From Enoplosus armatus (Eukaryota > Chordata > Actinopteri > Centrarchiformes > Enoplosidae): a stretch of 64,000 nucleotides of DNA. This document shows positions 26,628 to 37,967 of this stretch, in pieces. Each line of letters starts with the position of its first letter. Position 1 is the first letter of the stretch. Where the stretch lies: contig NC_092188.1 in the NCBI RefSeq assembly GCF_043641665.1, forward strand, positions 19,179,704 to 19,243,703, given 5' to 3'. The notes below the pieces were generated by a model that saw only the letters and a list, made by a program, of their open reading frames with translations, was not told where the DNA came from and did not search any database. The position numbers and the translations under genes are program-made.

Positions 26628-26942
26628 AGGGCTTGAGTAAGATAGTATTTTTGGTAAATGATGGTTAATCATTATGGATAAATCGATCGGCTCATTTCTT
26701 GATTCATTGTTTGGTGTTTAATACATAGTGAAAATGCCTAATTTCCCACATTCCAAGGTGAAGGTCATCAGATGTCTTATTTTGTCCGACTAACAGTCCA
26801 AAACCCCAAGATATTCAGTTTACAATTATGTGAAACAGAGGACAGTTGAAAATCCTCACATTTGACAAGCTGGAACTATCAACTGTTTGACATTTTTGCT
26901 TGAAAATGGACTTAAATCATATAATAATGAATTGATTATATA
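26628..26942 (+). mobile_element. Decayed interspersed repeat, copy 1 (non-autonomous type)
   Basis: This block matches the block at 37618-37967 in order and orientation. Both share an AT-rich start with TAATC and ATCGAT motifs, then AAATGCC and CCAAGGTG, then TTTTGTCC, then TCCTCACATTT, then GACATTTTTGCTTGAAAA or a close variant. The pattern also matches, from memory, a short dispersed repeat very common in percomorph genomes that begins GGGCTGCA and carries repeated ATTAATCGATT. It has no coding capacity. This copy is the more degraded. Ends are approximate. Confidence 0.65.
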
Positions 26943-27094
26943 CTGTACAGTATGTAAGTAGTTGCCTACTTACGGCTGTAATAGGCCTAAAATGTTGGTC
27001 CAACCATAAACAGGAATTTGGCTCTGGATTGAATTGTAGAAAATGAAGCCTAACATTCATTATATGACTGACACGCCACAGCCCATGCCCCTGC

Positions 27095-27095
<1 letters not shown>

Positions 27096-27146
<51 letters not shown>
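27096..27146. repeat. (AC)n microsatellite
   Basis: A pure AC tract of about 51 bp, followed by CTCAC-type variants to about 27180. Confidence 0.95.
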
Positions 27147-27153
<7 letters not shown>

Positions 27154-28729
27154 CACTCTCATACACATACTGTACACACACAGACCTACCCACCAGCCCA
27201 CCCAGTACTCCCAAACAAATCACAGCATTTACTCAGCCGGACATGAACTTGTTCAGGTTGGCATGTGTGCTCAAGGGCACAACAACAACAACAGCAGCAG
27301 TTAACTCCACCCACATTTCCTGCATAAGTCAAATACTTGTGAGAGAGGGAGAAAGGAAAAAGACCGCGAAGGGGGCGGTCAAACAGAACGGTGATGCGTC
27401 TTGTTTGTCAGCAACAGAGTGCAAGGAAATGTGACAGAGCGCTGGAGGAGGTTTCCAAATCCATTTCCTGCTCTTGTCCGTCCACATCAGCCGCTGACGA
27501 CGGATCTGCTGGTTCTTATTGTGTTCTATTATGGAGGGGTGGTGGATGTGGATGTGGAGGGAGAGGGAGGGGTGGTAGTGGTGGGGGGGTTAGCTGGTGC
27601 ACACATGCCCAAAAATGATGCGTCTCCTTTGATCTGTTCCAGTGTGAGCCACATGAACAGCTCCGCCGCCAGGCACACACACAGACACACATGCACATAG
27701 TCACATGCACACACACACAGACAGCCCTGCAGTTTGGCCCTTTGCACTTTTTATAGCCCTGCTCAGTGTGTGTGTGTATGTGTGTGTGGTTTTGACTTAG
27801 TCCGGCATCTTGTTTTTTCCATCATCACATGATTTTTTTCCAGATACATTTGTAGACTCACTGTAATAGGAGCCAGTGTTTGAGGTACAGTGCTTATTAG
27901 TTTCTTATCTCAGCTAATTACCCATTAAATAACCACATGTGCATACACACAGATACACTCACACACTCCTATTACTGGATAATTAGCAACCGGCCCATTA
28001 TGAATATGCATTTCCCACTGCTTAATACACAGAAATATGAATATATCCATTCTAATTTCCTCAATTGACTTGTCATGCTTTTCATGATCCTGAGTTAAAG
28101 GCTATCGTGGGTTACTTCACCAGAATCCAGGGATCAGAGTAAGCTAACCAGACTGCTTGTTACGGGATGGGTACATTTTCTTTATTTCTTTAGTTCAGTA
28201 TTTATACCTGCAGTGCTGTATTCCATGCGTAGTCAGTTTGATACTTCATTAGCAACAACTGATGCTGGTGGCCTGCAGGTGACCTCAGGAGTTGGTCCAG
28301 CAGCTGCAGCTGTGAGGTCTAATTCAGTCCTCACTGGGGCTTTACCTCCTTATTGATGCTCATTTCCATTCTTGCAGATCTCCGTATTTTCAATTCAAGT
28401 GCAGAATATTAAAAAGCCAATTAATAAACTTTTTTTTTTTGGTTCGTACATTGCTGCAGGACTGGACAGTCTGTTCTCGTTTCTCTTTGTTTGCTGCGCT
28501 GCATGTTTTGTTGTTTTCACTCTGCCCATCCTCTCTGGCCTGGTGTGCACAGAGGATGCTCGGAGCGGTGTGTGTCACATCAGGTGCATCAGGATGCCCA
28601 TTGGCTACAAGCCGCCGACCGGAGCCATCCCGGCCAATCAGCTGTCGGCGAGCTGACCTTTTCGCTGGTGCCCTGACCCTGATGGGAGGTGAAGTGTGTG
28701 GCTGGTAGCAGTCAGCACTGGCACAGCAG

Positions 28730-28775
28730 GATGAGGAGGAATGAGAGGAGGAGGAGGAGGAGGAGGATGAGGAAA
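28730..28775. repeat. (AGG)n-rich tract
   Basis: GATGAGGAGGAATGAGAGG passes into six or so AGG units. Confidence 0.8.
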
Positions 28776-30067
28776 AGGACCAGGCCGGAGGGCGAGAGAT
28801 TTTCTTGGCCAGTCACTCCTGTTCCCGTTCTCCTCTCAACTCTTCTGCTGGAGTCATGACAGCCTCTCTTGGCCGGTTTACACCGTGTTTCACATGCGAG
28901 GACTCTCTCTCGTCTCTTGTTACAAAGTCAGAAGTAGAGTGTAACCACATGAGATACTTCCACGCTTGTCTGTTGTAGTGTGTGTGTGTGTGTTTTCATG
29001 ACTTGGTGTGTGTTATTTTAAAATGGTGACTCGTCCCATTTCCCACTGGCCCCTCCTGTCATCTCAGAGGTGCTTAGCAACAATCTGTCCTCCCGAACGA
29101 GAAAACAAAAATCAGAGGATGCTCGAAAATGCTCTGAAATGCAGTAATGAATATTTTAGACATAAAGGACCACTCTCCCAGCCTCCATTTGCCTGCCTCA
29201 GTCCTCCAAACAGCCCTTTTAAAGTCAAGTGATGGGGGTTAAGTTAATTATGCACATTAGGGCCAGCCTCCCTCTCTTTCTCGCTCAGTCGCTGTGTATG
29301 TGTGTGTGTGTGTGCGCGGGCTGTGGCGGTGGCTTGGGATGCCGAAACTCTGCCTTTAATTAAACGCAGATGCATGGAAGGAGAGACTGTCTGTCACACA
29401 CACTTTTAACAGCAGCTGCATGCATGCAGACACGCGTGGGCACGTACACAGATACACACGCACACACAATTGAAGAAGATGAAAGAGTGTAATAGACTCG
29501 GTGTGTGTGTGTATGTGTGTGTGTGTCTGTATGAAAGGAAACGACCTCTTTCTATCTCCGCTCTGCAAAGGGATAAATAACTTAATCTAAATTAAGCCTG
29601 AAAATGATTGGCTTTAAAAGGTGCAGACATGTTGGTTGCTCAAATGTTTAGTTTAAAAGTAGTTATATGTTTCTGATTTATTTGTGTTAGCCTTTCGATA
29701 TATGTTGTTTGTCATTTTCATATTGTTTATCTTCCCACTTGTGTGTTTCATTCAACCTCGGCGTCTTCTGTCCATTAAGCTGGATAGCGTTATGTGTCTC
29801 ATTGTTATGGCAGTATTTGATCTCCCCTGACATGGCAGCTGATTGATGTAATCCATTCGCAGGAAGCAGAGGCAGCCGATGTTAATCAATGACAAGACTT
29901 TGATATAAAAAATGCCACTCCGAGACCAAAAATAATCATCTAGAACTAACGGAGTCCAGTTGCTCAAAACCACAGAGGGTTTTGAGAAAACGTGTTCTGC
30001 TCTGTGACTCAACAGAGTGATCATGTAACAACTGCAAATAAGTATCACATGGATTTTCACTGGTAGA

Positions 30068-30194
30068 CAGTAACTAATAACATTTACTTAAGTAGTTAAT
30101 TAAGTACTTGTACTTAACTTTAGTATTTCAATTTCATGCTACTTCTTACTTTTACTTACATAAGTAAAAGATCTGAATACTTCTTCCACCCCTG
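30068..30194. mobile_element. Terminal fragment of a DNA-transposon-like repeat
   Basis: The block is dominated by ACTTAAGTA, TACTTGTACTT and CTTTTACTTAC words and ends GATCTGAATACTTCTTCCAC followed by CCCTG. Read on the minus strand it starts CAGGGGTGGAAGAAG, which I recognise as the terminus of a repeat very common in fish. A CAG...CTG type end is seen in hAT-like elements. Only one end is visible; the rest is lost. The match is from memory, not from a search. Confidence 0.6.
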
Positions 30195-32062
30195 TAAATG
30201 TTTATATTAGTGTATGTTTATAGCATTCGTCATTTTTGTCAAGTCCCTGTTTTAATTTTTTGATGACATTTTTATGAATATATATTTTTTAGTGTCTAAA
30301 TCAAACTCTTAAATCTTGTATAGATTTGTAATATGTTTCCAAGCTCAGTCAAGACTACTTAATATTATTTTACATTCACTCATAGATTGTCCTTTACTCT
30401 TTGTCTAAAAACAGCTGATTTCTGCTTCCATCACTTGTGCCAGTTTCATATTTACTTAACTTATATACTTAAGGATATATATTCGTCGTGTAGGGCAGAA
30501 GCATTGCTATCCTTGAAAGCCTTAAATTCAGAACCTTTTTTCTCTCCTCTTTGTCTCTCGGTCTCTCCTGTGCTGCAGCAACGGCCTCATTTTTCATTAG
30601 AGGATTGCCCCATTATTTCATTTCTTGTGATAAAATGACAAGAGATTACTCACGAGAAATACTAAATACAGAGCCGGACCGATGGGATCTCCCCTCATAT
30701 GTAACGCTGCTGCGCTATGGCTGAAGGCTTCATATTTCCTATTTCTCTCTCTATTATATATATCTGGCAGAGTTGTAGATACAAGGAGTGTGTGTGTGTG
30801 TGTGTACTGTATTACATTCTGGGTGTCCCAATCTGATCAGACACCACTAGCTGGTCAGCAGACCCTGTTTCCTGTTTTTTTTTTATGAGACACCTTATTT
30901 TAGCAGGAAAAATGTAGAAAAATTAGTTGTGTCAGCGAGTTGGAGGGAAGAATAACTTATTTCACACACAGGAGGAAGAGGAGGGCAAACACAGCAAACA
31001 CAGGCCAGCGATGGCTAACTGGGAATTAAAAAATAAAAACCACCAAATAAATAAATAATAACTGCACCATATCTTTATCTAAGATGATTCATATTTTATT
31101 TCAAAACAGTGCCTCCATTGGTCACATTTTTCAGTAGCGGATAATAGAAAATGTAAAGATACGGGTGGTGAAATATGAGTCGGTTTGGGGAGGTAAGAAT
31201 GAGAAAAGATTAGCTTGAGATTAGAATAAGAGAGATGGAGGAGGGAGGAAGATGAGGGCAAAGAGTATTGCAGTTTGTGTGAGTAGTTTTCAGAGTGCAG
31301 GTTGGTGTGTCTGTCAGCGTGTGTTTGTGTGTGTGTGTGTGCGTGTGCGTGCGAGAGAAGAAGGATGATTGTACACACTCCCACCATACTTTGTTTTCCA
31401 CCTACCAACGCGCCGGTAGAGATTGGACATCCTTGACCGACCTACTCTGCTACACTCACACCTGCCCACACACAGCTATTGTTACTGACCTATCAAACCT
31501 CACATATACCTTAAATTCATATAAGTGCTTCCTGTTTTATCTAAATATTCACAAACAAGAACGGCAGCTAGCGTCCATGCTTTGCAAACTAATAAACATA
31601 TGTTTGTTTTGTGATATTGACACCATTGTTTTTGCATATTCATTTGCCTGTTTGTGTCAAGTAACCCACCTCGATGTTGAGCTCCCGCTGTTGTTTATTC
31701 AGTGAAGTGGTTTTTCGTGACTTTCCCCTGCAGTCCTTCAGTAGTTCAGAGGCTGGCAAAACCATTCCCTGAGTGGCCCCTGTGTCTTTAATTTAACAAG
31801 ATACCCACCAAGGAGAGTTGTTTTGGCTGCTCCCCTCCATTCTGAGAGTCATTAAGGCCGGCCCATGGTGAGGGAGACCCAGCCGGGCATTAGCATATCC
31901 GAGCAGAGCGACAGAGGGAGCCCTGGGTCAGTGGAAACTTCCAGATCAAACGCTCCCAGTTACCCTCAGACCTGGGCCCTGGTTAACACCAGCGGGAACC
32001 AGTAGCCCTGGGAATGTATTACCAGGCTAAAACCAACACTACCAGCATGCCCTCACAGTCAG

Positions 32063-32068
<6 letters not shown>

Positions 32069-32117
<49 letters not shown>
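32069..32117. repeat. (CA)n microsatellite
   Basis: A pure CA tract of about 49 bp, preceded by GGCGCG. Confidence 0.95.
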
Positions 32118-32120
<3 letters not shown>

Positions 32121-35100
32121 TTGGTAATCATTGCTTTTCTCTGTTACTTTTCTTTTTTCTTTACCTTTTCTACTCTGTCTCCTATTTTGTTAGCACCTTG
32201 AATCCCCCTCTTTTTATTATTCTACCTTAGTTGTGGTTGATATAGTTATTAGTAGCAGCCTTCTTGAGGACACATTTTATTTATTTGTTAATTTTCTATT
32301 TCTTTCCCAGACTGGGAGGAGATCTGCTATCCCCCAGAAAAAAAAATGCTCTCCCCTCTCAAAGAATTTTATTTTGAAATGAATTCCCGCTAACATGATT
32401 ACCATGACACATTAGTTATCACGTATGATACGTTCTTTTTTCTTTCTTTCTTTTCTTCTGAACCTCTCATTTTCCCCTGTTCTCATGGAGAAATCAATTC
32501 TCTGTTTTGCATCTTGAATTTCAGCACAAGTACGCCTGCAGCCACGATTCCCAAATGTTTAGTCTTTTCTGTTTTCTCTCTCTAGACATGACTATCAGGG
32601 AAATTCTATCGTCATTGACACATACATTGGCTGCATGTGGATTTTTGTTATAACACATTTTTGGAGGGTAGGGCGTCTATGCAATTGAAGTTGAAATGTA
32701 TCTTGCACAAACACACAGTGAATGTACATCACTGTGAGTTACATTCAATAAACACGGAGAAGGGTGGATAAGCTATGACCTTAGTCAGTTGTCATCATAA
32801 GTCAAACAATCTCCAGCATCAATAAAAATTGTATTATACATTCAGAATTTAGTTTTTTTTATGTTTTTCAGATCAGGGCTAAAACTACCATCAGTGTGAT
32901 ACATCTTCCTATAATGTATACAATGTGTTTGTGTCCTCAGGTTTAGAGTACACACTGTTTCAGAAGGGTGGGTCATCAGAGTTCTGGTTACATTACATGA
33001 CATTACATGTGGAAAGGTCATTTCAGTCCCACAGCTGCTGTCAGTATGTAATCCACTAGACAACCATTTGGATGGCTCATCTTAAAAAAAAAAAAAGCCC
33101 AGACACATACTTTTCTGTCCATATAAAGAGCCCTCTGTTGTTTTTATCATCATGGTATGAAGTGTCCCTTTCACAGTGCCTGCTCTGATGGCATCTGCTT
33201 TGCTTTAGAGGAGAGCTGAGCGATTCGCAGTGACGGACGTGGTCAACTCATCACGCAGGGCTAATTTACTTTACTTAAGTTCTGCCGCGTTTGTGTTACT
33301 TCAGATCTGTCACGGGATCACGTTGACGTTGCTATAGCCTTCTGTTGTTTTGTTTTGGGGACTAAGAAAGCCAAACATGAGGATAAGGTATGACGGATAA
33401 TGCCCTCTGACAGACAGGCCCTGTTGTTAGTGGACATAGCTGGCAGAGGCAGTGACTGCTGTGTGTGTGTGTGTGAGACCATGAGTTACCATTACTTGAA
33501 GTAGAAATGGAAGACAGTTTTTCCATGGATTTTCTCTAAACACTTGTGTCTTTTGATTGTTTTCAGACACTCCCATAAAGCTGTTTAGAAGAGGCAGAAC
33601 TGTTGAATGTGCTTAAAACCTGTGAGAGCTCTTCAGCAGCTATTTGGATTTGCATGGATTAAATTGCTCTGTGTGAATACTCTTAACTTGCGTTCACATT
33701 TTTAGCAACTAGGTTGATGTGCCTGACTGAATGTGCGTGGTCAAAATACACAGATTGCATCTTTTCTGTGTTTCTTTTTTTTCATTAGATACATTTCTTT
33801 TTCAAAACTCTTTTTTTTTTATTTTATAATGCCATTTTCCCAATGACACTTTTATGTCTTAATGTCACTTCTCAGTGATTTGTCATCGCCCCCTCATCTT
33901 TCAGACAATCACATGTCCTCTGAATCTTACCACGCTCAACAACTAGCTAACAACCTAGCCTGTTGGAAAAAAGAGAAAGACGGCCTCTCTTTTTGCTCTT
34001 CGCAGTGTTGTGTGTCTTCCTGAGAAAGATCTTTAGAATCAAAACACTGCCAAGAGAGCCCAGCTAGCTGGTTAGTTAGTTAGGCAGGTAGGTAGCATGT
34101 GTATCTTTGTTACGCTAAATAAAAAGAGAGGTTAGTTACAGGTCACAGGACAGACAGACAGACAGCACGGAGAACTGTGCATCCTGAGTTTCAGACCAGA
34201 GCTGCGAGACAGCGCTGCCAGAAGTCACGTGACTCGCAAGCTCGCAACTGTGTAGGCAGATCTCTGAGAAATGGGTGTTGTAAACTCAGCTCAGAGAGAG
34301 AACAGTGCAATATAAGTGCAAATGTACATCCGCAAAAGTTTCAAAATAACGATTTGCTCTTTCGAAACTCAAGTTTCAATGTTTCAAAACCTTTTTTTTT
34401 TTACTAGATTTCAACCTTTTTTCAGTTTAGAAATATGACATGATATCCATTCCATAGAAGTACAGCCATAGTTGATTTTTTATTGTTTGATTGTTGATTG
34501 TCAACCAACCACCTTGTTCAACCTCCAAACTTGAACAGTTATGTAGGAAATTAATTGATGTTCTGTGACATTTTCTTTATAGTAATCTTTTAAAACCAGG
34601 CACCCTGTTGTGTTTTTGCCTTTGGGCATCTCTTCAGTTATTTCATTTGCTGAAATCTATTATTTCACTTAAATGTTATTAACAAAAGCCATGTAGGTGA
34701 AATCATTTCAGCTGTGGATGGATTCATTACTGGGAATAAAATAACTCCTGTGAACAAAGTACGTGTAGAAAATCTTTCTACATAACACTCCACCCTTGCA
34801 GCTTAGCAGACCGAGTTTCAAAGCTGCTGGTCTGCTCTGTTTTGCAAGGAAAACTGCAGCTTCCTACGACACTCCTTGCAGATGTTGAAGCATTGTTTAT
34901 CTAGTTAACACATGTCAGTCGACGCTCAAAAAGCCCTTCTGTGTAATTAGAGACGGGAGTCATTGTCATCTGTCTCGTAATGAGGAATCATGAAGGCTTC
35001 ATACTTCTCTCTAGTGCCATTTGATATTTCATTGTGTCTACAAATGAACAGGGGACAAGTTTCCATATTTTAAGGCAGCGCTGTAAACAGGTTTTTTTTT

Positions 35101-35157
35101 TATGTGCACTGTCAATTACCCAGTGGCAGTAGCCTTGCAGATACAGCAGAGCGCTGC

Positions 35158-35216
35158 GCTGGCTGGCTGACTGGGTGACTGGCTGGGTGGCTGACTTGGT
35201 GGCTGACTGGCTTGTC
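35158..35216. repeat. Degenerate GGCTGACT(T/G)GGT minisatellite
   Basis: About five imperfect 8- to 12-bp units built from GGCTG, ACTGG and GTG words. On the minus strand it translates as Thr/Ser/Gln-rich low-complexity sequence, which explains the long open frame there. Confidence 0.7.
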
Positions 35217-35454
35217 TCTTGGAAACCTGTGAAATATGATTTACATTGAGAGCATGTTGTAGCAAACCCTAGCCCACGGTATGCATATTCCCCCATTGTT
35301 TGTGACAGTTGGTTGTACCTGCGCCGGGGGGAAGAGCGCCAAGTAGGCATCCGACTTTGCATTTCAGTGGCTGAGCTCAGGGTCAGGAGCACATCTGGTT
35401 GACTGGGAGGTTTGTGTGCGGTGTGTCATTTCTGTGTTTTGGATTCCATGACTT

Positions 35455-35457
<3 letters not shown>

Positions 35458-35496
<39 letters not shown>
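35458..35496. repeat. (CA)n microsatellite
   Basis: A pure CA tract of about 39 bp. Confidence 0.95.
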
Positions 35497-35498
<2 letters not shown>

Positions 35499-36275
35499 GT
35501 GAGCTCACTTGTTGCTGTGCAGCCGGAGCCCGTGCACATAGAGCAGCAGCCGTGGCGCCGGCACACAAACAGCAAACCCGGCACACCGGTGCACTCCTAC
35601 ACAAACAAACAAACACACCTGCTGCTCCTGGCAAGTCGCTCTGACAATCAGCTGAAGGAGGGAAGGCAAACAAAACAAACAGTTTAATTTACATGACAGT
35701 AGCCTGCTTTACATTAGCATGCCGTGGCAATGATAGAGTGAAGCTCTGCTGGAAACAGCAGGTAATGAAAAGTGATGGTCCTATTTGCGGCATACTGTAA
35801 GTACAGGAATGGGGAGCTGGAGCAGTCAGAACTAATAGCGTGCACTGTGCTGCATGTCTCCCAGACAGTCCTTTTGGTGTGTTGGTTTGAAAAAAAAAAA
35901 AAGCTGCTCTCCCAGTCCTTTCTAAAATAACTAATTTTTCAGCATTGCTGAATAAATATGAGCAATTTGTTGTGGTGAAGAATTCAAAATGTGTACATGT
36001 GTTAAGTGAAGAGAGGAGTGTGATTCTTTTTCTTTTTTTCTTTTTGCTTTCCATTTCCCCCAAACTTTCCTGCTTTAGACAGAACATGAAATGTTTATGC
36101 AGTTTGTGCAAAACAATTCATGTGCAACTTTAACGAGCAATTAACTTCATCAATAAATAAGTAAACAGTGTTTTGGCCAGTTTGTAATTGCGTGGAATGG
36201 TATTTGTGTCTTGAGACTGCCGTATTTGTACTTGGTAAGCTTTATTTCTGAGGACATTTACGCCATGTGAGTTGA

Positions 36276-36276
<1 letters not shown>

Positions 36277-36329
<53 letters not shown>
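36277..36329. repeat. (TG)n microsatellite
   Basis: A pure TG tract of about 53 bp. Two shorter TG tracts follow at about 36463-36492 and 36604-36624. Confidence 0.95.
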
Positions 36330-36333
<4 letters not shown>

Positions 36334-36461
36334 TTGCGGGTGGGTTTGGTTTGTGAGTGTGCAAATGCATCGTGCATGTTTGCGTTTTTGTAGATGGTAG
36401 CATACACTCATCGTGTCATGTGTTTGTAGTAATACTATTTAGGTTTGTCTGTACATGATTT

Positions 36462-36495
<34 letters not shown>

Positions 36496-36989
36496 GGCTC
36501 CAGTGGTCTGCTCCTCATGTAAAGAGATAGCATCTTCCCACAACAGATCAATACAGGAATATTTCTAGAATCCCTGCTTCTGTCTCCGATTTAACCAAAT
36601 CGTGTGTGTGTGTGTGTGTGTGTGCGTATGAAGAATACACAGACTGACAACCTCACTTGTGTCCTGGTGGTTAGGTTGAACTTAGCTGCAATTATTGAAT
36701 CTATTGTCATACTATCAGACTGAGAGGAGCTGCAGAGATGATCTGTCCAGAAACACTCGTCCTATCACCTCAACAGTTGTGGAATATTTGATAAAACTAC
36801 TATTTCTTATATAAAATGTAGGCAAAACTATACTGTCCTCTCTGGATACATGCACACACTTCTACTGCTACTATGAAATATTGACACACACATGTGGATA
36901 CACTCTGCCTTGCACATGCAATCTCCACTGCCCCCATTCTTCACCTAGCTCATGTTTACTTGCCGTAAATTGTCCTAAAGGGACACAGC

Positions 36990-37215
36990 CACAGATGATT
37001 TATGGTGCCAGATATGATTAGATCCCATGTATTTTTACACGATGGACACATTTTTGCATGTGGCGCCTTAAGTGGGAGCCAGTAGTCATTAATGACTGAA
37101 TAAACACTGCGTTCCCTACTTATTAAAATATAGCTTCATGTTTCCTCCCCATTACTGTCGTGGCGGCAGCGCTTTGGCAACAGAGGACAACCCGCTCTGA
37201 GTGAGAGTGAAAATA
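36990..37215. promoter_or_regulatory. Candidate regulatory block with a 14-bp palindrome
   Basis: AGTCATTAATGACT (37084-37097) is perfectly self-complementary and holds two overlapping TAAT cores. The surrounding bases are repeat-free, with GGCGCC, GGCGGCAGCG and TTATTAAAATA motifs. Confidence 0.3.
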
Positions 37216-37617
37216 TTTATCTAAGAATGTACAGGATGTCTGAAGATCTGTTTAAAGGCCAATATGTGACAGAAAGTATGGAATGAACTAGAATGGTATT
37301 TTCTGGTAAATGAAAGCCCTAACTGACTGGCTGACAGTCTGACATTCACACTGAGTTTTTCTTGGCTGTCCTTTAGTGGATCATCAGCAGGTTATTGACA
37401 GACTGTTTTAGTAGGAAATAAACTATGAGTATATGCTAAAGTACTTGGAATAAACAGTTAAAAAAGATTCCTACTAACAGTTGAAGTATTAATTATTGAG
37501 TTTGTCAGATCAGTTTGCGAACAGATGATGGATACGTTGGATTTTTCCGTAATTCTGCGTTTAAAATGGACCATCAGAGTAACAAGCAGGAAACAATTTA
37601 AAAAGTGTTTCTACCTT

Positions 37618-37967
37618 GGGCTGCAGCTAACTATTATTTTCATTGTTGATTAATCCACAGACTATTTTTGATTAATCGATTTGTCTATGAAATATTTTGA
37701 AAAAGAGAACAATGAGAAATGCCCATCACAGATTTCCAGAACCCAAGGTGCCTTTATTTTGTCCAACCACCAAAGAGATTCACTTTCTTACTAACTTACT
37801 ACCATTGAGACAACGAAAAGCAGCAAATCCTCACATTTAAGAGGAAGGAACAGGCGAATATTTTGACATTTTGCTTGAAAAAATTGACTCAAACTGTCAA
37901 TCGACTATCAAATCACTGCCAACAAATCTTCTGCCTATCAGTGATTAATTGCTAATAGTTTGAGCTC
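37618..37967 (+). mobile_element. Interspersed repeat, copy 2 (non-autonomous type)
   Basis: This copy begins GGGCTGCAGCTAAC and ends near a TAGTTTGAGCTC stretch that is roughly complementary to the start, as expected for a short element with imperfect inverted ends. Inside are GATTAATCGATTTGTCTATG, CCCATCACA, CCCAAGGTG, TTTTGTCCAACCA, AAAGCAGCAAATCCTCACA and TTTTGCTTGAAAA. It is about 350 bp long and has no open frame of interest. It is better preserved than the copy near 26.8 kb. The superfamily is uncertain. Confidence 0.7.

Larger units (their letters stand above)
27147..36276 (+). other. Giant intron, part 4: microsatellites, transposon end, unique DNA
   Basis: The part contains CA and TG tracts, an AGG-rich stretch at about 28730-28775, a DNA-transposon-like end at about 30068-30194, a perfect 10-bp tandem duplication at 32990-33009, and a degenerate GGCTGACT repeat at about 35158-35216. 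Positions 33215-33340 are free of simple repeats and have several CpGs and TAAT cores. No exon is recognised. Confidence 0.6.
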
